From JAVJUV01 sp047314965 (GTDB lineage: Bacteria > Pseudomonadota > Alphaproteobacteria > Rhodobacterales > Rhodobacteraceae): 64,000 bases of DNA. The stretch covers positions 1 through 64,000 of the forward strand of contig NZ_JBLBVK010000038.1 of the NCBI RefSeq assembly GCF_047314965.1, read 5' to 3'. Positions 27,277 to 35,400 of the stretch are shown piece after piece. Position numbers and translations under genes: made by a program. The notes under the pieces were generated by a model. That model was not told the origin of the DNA, made no database searches, and saw nothing but the letters and a program-made list of their open reading frames with translations. Positions within the stretch are counted from its first letter, which is position 1. Each line of letters starts with the position of its first letter.

Positions 27277-27294
27277 TTGTAGCGTCTGCTACAA
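27277..27294. promoter_or_regulatory. TetR operator site 1
   Basis: TTGTAGC-GTCT-GCTACAA is a perfect 7-bp inverted repeat with a 4-bp centre, beginning 7 bp upstream of the tetR start. It has the same core as site 2, at a centre-to-centre distance of 26 bp. It is the expected type and place for the TetR protein to bind. Confidence 0.85.
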
Positions 27295-27303
27295 AATTGT
27301 AAA

Positions 27304-27319
27304 TGTAGCGAGTGCTACA
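27304..27319. promoter_or_regulatory. TetR operator site 2
   Basis: TGTAGC-GAGT-GCTACA is a perfect 6-bp inverted repeat with a 4-bp centre, 17 bp before the GTG start of the small membrane protein. The half-site TGTAGC is identical to site 1; only the 4-bp centre differs. Binding here should block the plus-strand promoter or translation-start region. Confidence 0.85.
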
Positions 27320-27336
27320 GATTCGGGGGAAGCACT

Positions 27337-27726
27337 GTGTTTGACGTCATTCCATTCTTCGGGGCCGCGCTGGCCCTCGGATATCTTCTCTACTCGGCGA
27401 CCAACGAAACGATACGCATCGCGTGGCAGGTCCCTGCCGCTGTCTGCGGTCTTTTTCTCGCTTGGTCGCTTTTTGCCGTAGTGACAGAGGGGCCGCTGGG
27501 CTTCTGGGCGATCCACACCGGAAGCGCATGGGCGAACCAGGTCTGGTTCGATCTGCTGATCGCGATCACTCTGGTCTGGACGGTCCTGCTTCCAAAGGCT
27601 CGCAACCTGGGCATGCGCCCCCTGCCATGGGCAATCCTGATCCTTTGCACGGGATGCATCGGCGCCTCGGCGATGTTCGCGCGCGTCCTCTGGCTCGAAA
27701 AGCGCGGCGAAAGCGTCCCGGCATGA
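27337..27726 (+). CDS. Small four-helix membrane protein controlled by TetR
   Basis: The 129-residue protein is nearly all hydrophobic, with helices at about 4-20, 28-48, 66-84 and 96-116, and a charged C-terminus. I do not recognise a family. The start is GTG at 27337; GGGGGAAG lies upstream as the ribosome site. Its position opposite tetR with two operators between is typical of small efflux, lipid- or stress-related membrane proteins, but four predicted helices alone do not prove transport. Trp and acidic residues within helix borders (EGPLGFWAIHTGSAWANQVWFD) could line a binding site. Confidence 0.8.
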   Translation: MFDVIPFFGAALALGYLLYSATNETIRIAWQVPAAVCGLFLAWSLFAVVTEGPLGFWAIHTGSAWANQVWFDLLIAITLVWTVLLPKARNLGMRPLPWAILILCTGCIGASAMFARVLWLEKRGESVPA

Positions 27727-27730
27727 AAAA

Positions 27731-27754
27731 AGGGCGCCCGATCCTGGGCGCCCT
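27731..27754 (-). terminator. Bidirectional hairpin, terminator of the LysR gene
   Basis: AGGGCGCCC at 27731-27739 and GGGCGCCCT at 27746-27754 form a 9-bp stem with a 6-base loop. On the minus strand a run of T follows the stem, so it should end the LysR transcript. The plus-strand membrane-protein gene ends 4 bp before the stem and may also use it. Confidence 0.8.
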
Positions 27755-27801
27755 GTAGTTGTTTGAACCGAGGGAAAGTCACTCGAACGACGAACCGAAT
27801 T

Positions 27802-28707
27802 TCACCATGCGTCCGGGCCCTTGTCCGCGAAGGAATGAACCAGGAAGTCGATAAAGGCGCGAACCTTCGGCTGGGTGAAGCGACCCGGCGGATAGACCGC
27901 GAAGATGCCCTGGGTCTCGATCGGAAGCTCAGGGATGGCTTCCTGGACAAGGCCCTGCTCCATTGCCTCGGCGTAAAGGAACGACGGCAGGTAGGCGATG
28001 CCGAGGCCCGCGATCGCCGCATTCAGCAGCGACTGACCATCGTTCACCGTCAGCCAGCCGGCCGTGCGCACCTGGCGCTTTTCGCCCGAAGGCGCGGTCA
28101 GCTTCCAGACGTTGCCGGAGGAGTTGTTCGAGTAATGCAGAAGCTTGTGCTCGTTAAGATCGTCGATCTTCTGCGGGCGCCCGTACTTCTTGAAGTAGTC
28201 CGGGCTGGCGATCATGCGGCGGTTCGTCTCGCACAGCTTGCGCGCACGCAGCGTCGAGTCTTCCAGTTCGCCGATCCGGATCGCAAGGTCGAACCCTTCA
28301 GAGATCAGCTCCACATAGCGGTTGTTCAGTACCATGTTCACCGTGATGTCCGGGAATTCCTGCAGGAATTCACCAAGAACGGGCGACAGGTGATTTACGC
28401 CGAAATCCGTGGCCACCGAGATGCGCAAGAGCCCCGAGGGCGCGGATTGCATCGAGGTCACAAGCGCATCGGCTTCGCCGGCATCGTTAAGTACGCGGCG
28501 GGCGCGATCATAATACGCCAGTCCGATCTCCGTCGGAGATACGCGGCGCGTGGTGCGGTTCAACAGCCGTGCGCCAAGACGGGCTTCCAGCGAAGAGACG
28601 TGCTTTGACACGGCAGACTTCGAAATACCCATCTTCTTGGCAGCATCTGTGAACCCACCCTGATCCACGACGGTTGCGAACGCTTCCATTTCCGTCAGTC
28701 GGTCCAT
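27802..28707 (-). CDS. LysR-family transcriptional regulator
   Basis: The 301-residue protein has the LysR winged helix at 1-60 (MDRLTEMEAFATVVDQGGFT, then SKSAVSKHVSSLEARLGARL) and a substrate-binding domain from about 90. It belongs to the large subgroup beginning MDRLxxMxxFxxVV that often acts on single neighbouring genes. It lies 146 bp downstream of the SHMT-family gene on the same strand and has its own gap with an inverted repeat, so it may be transcribed separately. Its target is not certain. The inducer is unknown. Confidence 0.92.
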   Translation of the reverse strand: MDRLTEMEAFATVVDQGGFTDAAKKMGISKSAVSKHVSSLEARLGARLLNRTTRRVSPTEIGLAYYDRARRVLNDAGEADALVTSMQSAPSGLLRISVATDFGVNHLSPVLGEFLQEFPDITVNMVLNNRYVELISEGFDLAIRIGELEDSTLRARKLCETNRRMIASPDYFKKYGRPQKIDDLNEHKLLHYSNNSSGNVWKLTAPSGEKRQVRTAGWLTVNDGQSLLNAAIAGLGIAYLPSFLYAEAMEQGLVQEAIPELPIETQGIFAVYPPGRFTQPKVRAFIDFLVHSFADKGPDAW

Positions 28708-28788
28708 CAGGTCTCTTTTCCCTCGTCAGTGCCCCCGAGGCCTGCCTGTTGTGCAGGTGAAATCGGGCAAGATTGCGGAAAGACCCCG

Positions 28789-28815
28789 ACAATTACCCGG
28801 TTTTATCGGGATTGT
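28789..28815. promoter_or_regulatory. Inverted repeat upstream of the LysR gene
   Basis: ACAATTACCCG at 28789-28799 faces CGGGATTGT at 28807-28815: ACAAT and CCCG are matched by CGGG and ATTGT, with a TA insertion in one arm. It lies about 80-110 bp before the LysR start, where such regulators often bind their own promoter. Confidence 0.35.
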
Positions 28816-28853
28816 TTTGAGGGTGGATACGAGCGGAATACATCTTAAGCGGG

Positions 28854-30170
28854 TCAGCCGTGGACGAAATGCACCCTGTCATAGTGCTTTCGCAGGGCGG
28901 CTACTTCGCCCGCCATCGCCCCCGGATCGTTCGAGCGCAACGCCCGCGCCACCAGCCGCGCGATCTGATCCACGGTATCACGCGTCACACCCCAACGCAC
29001 CAACTCTGGCGTTCCGATTCTGAGCCCGTTCAGATCACCCTCCACCGGATCGATCGGCAATCCGATCCCGCAGGCAAGGAACCCGGCCCTGTAAAGCTTC
29101 TTCGACGCCGCCTGCCCGCCACCATAGGCAGCGGCCTCTACCGCAAACTGATGCGATGCCGTGAATCCCCGTGCACCCGCGAAAACGGGAACACCCTCGG
29201 CATCCAGCGTTTCGGCAAAGACGCGCGCCGTCTCGATCATCTCCTCGGCATAGGCTCTGCCGAAACTCAGCCAGTCCAGCATCGTCAGCGCCAGGGCCGC
29301 CGATTTGGCCGCGTCGAAGTTCGCCGTCATCCCGGGAAAGGCAATCGCGTCCAGCCGCTCGGCCATTTCCGCATCATTCGTCACGATCAGTCCGCCAGCC
29401 GGTCCGCCAAGGCTCTTGTAAGTGCTCATCGTCATCAGATGCGCCCCCTCGGCCAAGGGGTCGCGCCAGGCCTTGCCGGCGATGATCCCGCATTGATGCG
29501 CCGCATCGAACAACAGCTTCGCGCCAACCTCGTCGGCAATGGCGCGCAGATCGGCCACGGGATGTTCGAACAGATTCAGGCTGGACCCGACTGTGATCAG
29601 GTCTGGCCGTATCTCACGGGCAAGCCGCCGGACACCGTCCACATCCACCGTATAGTCAGCGGCATTGACCGGGGCATCCATGGTCTTCAGCCCGAAAAGC
29701 CCGGCGCATCCGGCCTTGTGATGGGTCACGTGCCCACCAACGCTGGCCGAAGGTGCGATGATGGTGTCGCCCGGCCTGCAGGTCGCCATGAACGCATAAA
29801 GATTCGCCATCGCCCCCGAGGGCACCCGGATCTCGGCGAATTTCGCGTCGAACACCTCGGCAGCCAGTTCCGCTGCGATCACCTCGATCTCTTCGATTGC
29901 CTCCAGCCCCATCTCGTACTTGTCGCCCGGATAGCCAAGCGAGGGGCGAGAGCCCAATCCTTCGGCCAGGACCGCCTCGGCGCGCGGCGCCATGACATTC
30001 GTTGCAGGGTTCAGATTGAAACAGTCGCGCTCGTGAATCCGCCGGTTCTCGGCGATCAGCTCCGCGACCCGCCCGGCTATCGCGTCCGGCGACGAACGAG
30101 CGGTTTTGCGGGCAATATCCATAACCCGCGTTTCACAGGCGGCGGGAACCCAGGAACGATGATCCAGCAT
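28854..30170 (-). CDS. Divergent serine hydroxymethyltransferase-family PLP enzyme
   Basis: The 438-residue protein has the SHMT form of the fold-type I PLP enzymes: YPGDKYEMGLEAIEEIE (about 80-96), LFDAAHQCGII (220-230) and the cofactor lysine Lys252 in STYKSLGGPAGG, the counterpart of THKTLRGPRGG in GlyA. The N-terminal part (NLNPATNVMAPRAEAVL) differs from GlyA's usual sequence, so it is probably a specialised paralogue, for example acting on alpha-methylserine, threonine-like or other beta-hydroxy amino acids. The ATG at 30170 has AAGGAGA upstream; a longer in-frame start at 30377 overlaps fadH. It follows fadH by 56 bp on the same strand. Confidence 0.85.
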   Translation of the reverse strand: MLDHRSWVPAACETRVMDIARKTARSSPDAIAGRVAELIAENRRIHERDCFNLNPATNVMAPRAEAVLAEGLGSRPSLGYPGDKYEMGLEAIEEIEVIAAELAAEVFDAKFAEIRVPSGAMANLYAFMATCRPGDTIIAPSASVGGHVTHHKAGCAGLFGLKTMDAPVNAADYTVDVDGVRRLAREIRPDLITVGSSLNLFEHPVADLRAIADEVGAKLLFDAAHQCGIIAGKAWRDPLAEGAHLMTMSTYKSLGGPAGGLIVTNDAEMAERLDAIAFPGMTANFDAAKSAALALTMLDWLSFGRAYAEEMIETARVFAETLDAEGVPVFAGARGFTASHQFAVEAAAYGGGQAASKKLYRAGFLACGIGLPIDPVEGDLNGLRIGTPELVRWGVTRDTVDQIARLVARALRSNDPGAMAGEVAALRKHYDRVHFVHG

Positions 30171-30226
30171 GGCAAGTCTCCTTGTCGCCATTCTGGACAG
30201 CCTCGTTCGCCGGGTGCAATCGGGAA

Positions 30227-32245
30227 TTACAATCCCGCGGCCAGCCGCGCGCCCTGATCTATGGCCCGCTTGGCGTCCAGTTCCGCCGCCACGTCCGCAC
30301 CGCCGATGACATGGGTCGCGATACCGGCCGCGTCCAGCGCATCGGCCAGCCGCCGATCGCTCACCTGCCCGGCGCACAGCACCACCGTATCGCAGGGAAC
30401 GATTTCAGGCGTGCCGTCCTGACGAACGATATGCAAACCTTCGGAGTCGATCTTCACATAGGTCACGCCACCCACCATCGTGACGCCCTTCATCTGCAGG
30501 GACGCGCGATGAATCCAACCCGTCGTCTTGCCCAGACGCTTGCCCGGTCGCTCGCTTTTCCGCTGGAATAGTGACACTTTTCGGACCGCAGGTGCCGGTT
30601 GGGGACCCTCTGGCGCCAGCCCCGAGCGATGCGCCTCGGGATCGGTCACACCCCATTCCTTCATCCAGTCCGGCAAGTGTACGGTCGGGCTGTGATCCGT
30701 GGTCAGAAACTCCGAGACGTCGAAGCCGATCCCGCCGGCACCGATCACCGCCACTTGCTCGCCGGCAATTTCGCGGCCTGTCAGAATGTCGATATAGCTG
30801 ACCACATGCGCGCTGCCTTCGACCGGGATTTCCGGATCGCGGGGCAGTACGCCTGTTGCGACGATGACCTCGTCGAAGGCACCCAGCTCCCCGGCCGAAA
30901 CCTCGGTCTTCAGCCGCAGATCGATCCCGCGTTCCGCCACCATTGTCTCGTACCAGTCGATCAGCCCGTGAAACTCTTCCTTGCCGGGAACCATCTTAGC
31001 CATGTTCAGCTGACCGCCGATCCGGTCGGCCCTGTCGAACAGCGTCACCGAGTGCCCCCGCTCCGCCGCCACAAGCGCCGCCGACAACCCGGCGGGCCCC
31101 GCCCCGACAACCGCGATGGTCTTGAGGACACCAGCAGGCGCATAGACAAGTTCCGTCTCATGTGCCGCCCGGGGGTTCACAAGGCAGCTGGCCACTTTCA
31201 TCTCGAAGGTATGGTCAAGGCAAGCCTGGTTGCACGCGATGCAGGGCGCGATGGTGTCCGCCCGGCCCGCCTGCGCCTTTGCCACGAAGTCCGGATCGGC
31301 AAGAAAGGGGCGCGCCATCGACACCATGTCGGCGCAGCCCTCGGCCAGCACAGCCTCTGCGACCTCCGGCGTGTTGATCCTGTTCGATGTGATCACAGGA
31401 ATCGAAACCTCTCCCATCAGCTTTTTCGTCACCCAGGAGAAGGCTCGCCGCGGCACGCTCGTCGCGATGGTCGGAATCCGCGCCTCGTGCCAGCCTATGC
31501 CGGTATTCAGGATGGATGCGCCCGCCTTTTCAATGGCTTGCGCCAATGTGATCACTTCGTCCCAGGTCTGACCATTGGGCACCAGGTCGATCAGGCTGAT
31601 CCTGTAGATCACGATGAAATCGGTGCCCACGGCCTCCCGCACCCGGCGCACGACCTCCACGGGCAGGCGCATCCGGTTCTCCAGCGATCCGCCCCAGCGG
31701 TCCGTCCGCTTGTTGGTAAGGGCAACCAGGAACTGGTTCAGGAAATACCCCTCCGAGCCCATCACCTCGACACCGTCATAGCCCGCCTCACGCGCGCGGC
31801 GCGCGGCCTCGGCGATATCCGCGATCTGCTTCTCGATCCCGTCCTCGTCCAGTTCTCTCGGAGCGAAGGGCGAAATCGGCGACTTCACCGGCGAAGGCGC
31901 GACGCATTCCGGCGAGTAGGCATAGCGCCCGGCATGCAGGATCTGCATCGCGATCCGCCCGCCGGCCTCGTGCACGCGCCCTGTCACGACACGATGGTTC
32001 GCGATGTCCTTGTCGGAAAACAGCCCTGCCGCACCGGGCAGAACGCCGCCCTCGCGGTTCGGCGCCATGCCCCCAGTCACCATCAGGCCCACACCACCCC
32101 GGGCCCGCGCGGCATAGAACTCGGCCACGCGCTCGAAATCTCCGACCTCTTCCAGGCCGGTATGCATGGAACCCATCACAACCCGGTTCGGCAGCACGAC
32201 ATGCCCAAGATCCAGCGGCTGGAAAAGATGCGGATAGTCGGTCAT
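30227..32245 (-). CDS. fadH: 2,4-dienoyl-CoA reductase (NADPH)
   Basis: FadH reduces 2,4-dienoyl-CoA so that unsaturated fatty acids can pass through beta-oxidation. The 672-residue product equals the E. coli enzyme in length. It has an N-terminal TIM-barrel old-yellow-enzyme domain with HAGRYAY at 104-110, a [4Fe-4S] cluster from Cys335, Cys338, Cys342 and Cys354, and a C-terminal FAD/NADPH domain beginning with VVGAGPAGLSAA near 379-390. The ATG at 32245 has GGGAGG upstream. Related enzymes of this layout act on other enals or amines, so a different substrate cannot be excluded. No other fad genes are adjacent. Confidence 0.88.
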   Translation of the reverse strand: MTDYPHLFQPLDLGHVVLPNRVVMGSMHTGLEEVGDFERVAEFYAARARGGVGLMVTGGMAPNREGGVLPGAAGLFSDKDIANHRVVTGRVHEAGGRIAMQILHAGRYAYSPECVAPSPVKSPISPFAPRELDEDGIEKQIADIAEAARRAREAGYDGVEVMGSEGYFLNQFLVALTNKRTDRWGGSLENRMRLPVEVVRRVREAVGTDFIVIYRISLIDLVPNGQTWDEVITLAQAIEKAGASILNTGIGWHEARIPTIATSVPRRAFSWVTKKLMGEVSIPVITSNRINTPEVAEAVLAEGCADMVSMARPFLADPDFVAKAQAGRADTIAPCIACNQACLDHTFEMKVASCLVNPRAAHETELVYAPAGVLKTIAVVGAGPAGLSAALVAAERGHSVTLFDRADRIGGQLNMAKMVPGKEEFHGLIDWYETMVAERGIDLRLKTEVSAGELGAFDEVIVATGVLPRDPEIPVEGSAHVVSYIDILTGREIAGEQVAVIGAGGIGFDVSEFLTTDHSPTVHLPDWMKEWGVTDPEAHRSGLAPEGPQPAPAVRKVSLFQRKSERPGKRLGKTTGWIHRASLQMKGVTMVGGVTYVKIDSEGLHIVRQDGTPEIVPCDTVVLCAGQVSDRRLADALDAAGIATHVIGGADVAAELDAKRAIDQGARLAAGL

Positions 32246-32347
32246 CAGGGCCTCCCGGTCATTGATGGCACCCTGCCCCAAGGACCCGACCCTGTCATCC
32301 GGAACGCCGCGTCAGTCCTTCTTTCTGGCGCAAATACGGCGGGGAGC

Positions 32348-32392
32348 GCGAGGGGCAGCGCCCCTCGCACGGATCGGCCCCGCAAGGGGCCG
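32348..32392 (-). terminator. Double hairpin downstream of gltB
   Basis: Two stems lie in the 156-bp gap after gltB: GCGAGGGGC / GCCCCTCGC at 32348-32368 with a 3-base loop, and CGGCCCC / GGGGCCG at 32375-32392 with a 4-base loop. Neither has a clear T-tract on the minus strand, so they may slow or process the transcript rather than be a classical terminator. Confidence 0.45.
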
Positions 32393-32401
32393 AAACAGTC
32401 A

Positions 32402-35400
32402 CTATTCCGCTGGAATCGCCCGATCCAGTTCGACCGGAACCTTGAGCTTGTTCAGCATCTCCCTGGGCACGACCTGAAGGAACTTTCCCTTCTCCTCGTC
32501 CCAGTGCTGCAGCAGCGCGGCGGCCTTCCGGCTGTTGGTCTCCGACAGGTGCATCTCCAGAAGCGTTTCGAGCTCGGTCATGTAATGACCCTCGTTCACA
32601 CTCGTCACCACCAGGCTTTCGAGGTTCATCAGGTCAAGCGCCGTGCCATCGGCATCGTAAAGATACGCCATGCCCCCGGTCATGCCGGCTCCGAAGTTGG
32701 CGCCGATCTTGCCCAGAATCACGGCCACGCCGCCCGTCATGTACTCGCAGCCGTTCGAGCCGCAGCCTTCGACGACGACCTTGGCGCCCGAGTTCCGCAC
32801 CGCGAAACGCTCCCCGGCACGACCTGCGGCGAACAGGTAACCGTCGGTCGCACCGTAAAGGACGGTGTTCCCGATGATGACGTTGTCCTCGGCCACCAGA
32901 GGGCTGACCATGGGCGGACGCACGACGATCGTGCCGCCCGAAAGGCCCTTGCCCACATAATCGTTGGCGTCACCCGAGACTTCCAGCCGCAGACCCGGCG
33001 CCGCGAAGGCGCCCAGCGACTGGCCGGCCGAACCCTGCAGCTTCACCGTAAGGTGATCGCGCTGCAGGCTGTTCCGCATCCCGAAACGCCGCACGATGTG
33101 GCTGGACGTGCGCGTGCCGATGGTCCGGTGCGTGTTCTGTACAGCATAGGACAGCTGCATCTTCTCACCATCCTCAAGGAAGCGTGCGGCATCCTTGACG
33201 ATCTCGGCATCCAGAGTGTCCGGTACGGAGTTCCGCGCTTTTTCGCGGTCATAGACGATGCGGTCCGCACCATCGACCGTGATCAACAGCGGGTTCAGGT
33301 CGAGATCGTCCAGATGCGCCGAACCGCGGCTCACCTGGCTCAACAGGTCAGCGCGACCGATGACCTCGTCCAGCGACCTGGCACCGATCTTGGCAAGGAT
33401 CTCGCGAACCTCCTGCGCGTAGAAGGTGATCAGGTTCACCACCTTGTCAGCGTTTCCGGTGAACTTCTCGCGCAGTCGCTCGTCCTGCGTGCAAACGCCG
33501 ACCGGGCAGGTGTTCGACTGGCACTGGCGCACCATGATGCACCCCATCGCAATCAGCGCGGCGGTGCCGATGCCGTATTCCTCGGCACCCATCATTGCAG
33601 CCATCACGATGTCGCGCCCGGTCCGCAGACCGCCGTCAGTCCGCAGGGTGATCCGGTCGCGCAGGTTGTTCATCGACAGAACCTGATGCGCTTCGGTCAG
33701 ACCCATCTCCCACGGCAGACCTGCGTACTTGATGCTGGTCGCGGGCGACGCACCCGTGCCGCCATTGTGGCCCGAGATCAGGATCACGTCAGCCTTTGCC
33801 TTGGCCACGCCCGCCGCAATGGTGCCGACGCCCGACGAGGCAACCAGCTTCACCGTGACCTTGGCGCGCGGGTTGATCTGCTTCAGGTCGTAGATCAGCT
33901 GCGCCAGGTCCTCGATGGAGTAGATGTCGTGGTGCGGCGGCGGCGAAATCAGCGTCACGCCCGGCGTGGAGTGGCGCAGGCGCGCGATCAACTCGGTGAC
34001 CTTCATGCCCGGCAACTGGCCGCCCTCGCCGGGCTTGGCGCCTTGGGCAACCTTTATTTCCAGTTCCTCGCACTGGTTCAGGTATTCGGCGGTCACGCCG
34101 AACCGGCCCGACGCCACCTGCTTGATCTTGGCAGACGGGTTGTCGCCATTCGGCTCCGGGTGGAAATGCGCCGGATCCTCGCCGCCCTCGCCCGAGTCGG
34201 ACTTGGCGCCGATCCGGTTCATCGCGACGTTCAGCGTCTTGTGCGCCTCGGGCGAAAGCGCCCCCAACGACATGCCCGGGGTCACGAACCGCTTGCGGAT
34301 CGAGGTGATGCTCTCCACTTCTTCCAGCGGAACCGGCTTGCCCAGCGGCTTGATGTCCAGAAGATCGCGCAGATGGATCGGCGGCATCGACCGCATCTTG
34401 GCCGAGTACTGCTGCCACATGGCATAGGACGCCTTGTTGCAGGCCGCCTGCAGCATGTGCATCGACTGCGCTTCCCATGCATGGGTCTCGCCCGAGCGGC
34501 GCGCCTTGTAGAACCCGCCAATCGGCAGAACGCTGTCGCCGGCGAACCCGCGCGCATGAACCTCTTCGGCCTTCTTCTGAAGACCCTGAACGCCAATGCC
34601 CGAGATACGGCTGTGCATTCCAGGGAAGTATTCGTGGACCATCGCGCGCGACAGGCCGACGGCTTCGAAGTTCAGACCGCCCCGATAGGACGAGATCACC
34701 GAAATACCCATCTTCGACATGATCTTCAGAAGGCCCGCATCGATGGCCGCGCGATACCGCGCCACCGCCTCGGTCAGCGTGCCGTTGATCAGTCCACGCT
34801 TGATACGGTCGGCGATCGAGTCCTCCGCCAGGTAGGCGTTCACGGTCGTCGCGCCGCAGCCCACAAGAACCGCGAAGTAATGCGGATCGATGCATTCAGC
34901 AGACCGGACGTTGAGACTGCAGAACGTCCTCAGACCCTTGCGGGTCAGCCAGCTGTGGACGGCGGATGTGGCAAGGATCATTGGCATGGCCACCTGCCCT
35001 TCGCCCTGATGCTGGTCCGTCAGGATGAGATGGCCGGCGCCCGAACGCACTGCGTCCTCGGCTTCCGAGCGAACGCGCTCCAGCGCCTTCTGCAATGCGC
35101 CCTGCCCCTTTCCCACGGGGAAGGTGCAGTCGATTTCGACCATGTCATCGTTGAAATACTCGACCAGCCGCTCGAACTGGGCATTCGCCACGAAGGGGCT
35201 GTCCAGAACGATGATCTCGGTCTGGGACGAATCCTGGTCCAGCACGTTCTTCAGGTTGCCGAAGCGCGTCTTCAGGCTCATCACACGGTATTCGCGCAAA
35301 CTGTCGATCGGCGGGTTCGTCACCTGGCTGAAGTTCTGCCGGAAGAAATGGCTCAGCGGCCGGTACTTCTCCGACAGCACCGCTGACGGCGTATCATCGC

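Noticed and set aside
30599..35386. A plus-strand open frame of about 1,600 codons
   Set aside because: It lies antisense to fadH and gltB, both of which are clear enzymes; its composition (His, Arg, Gln rich) is that of a GC-rich shadow frame.
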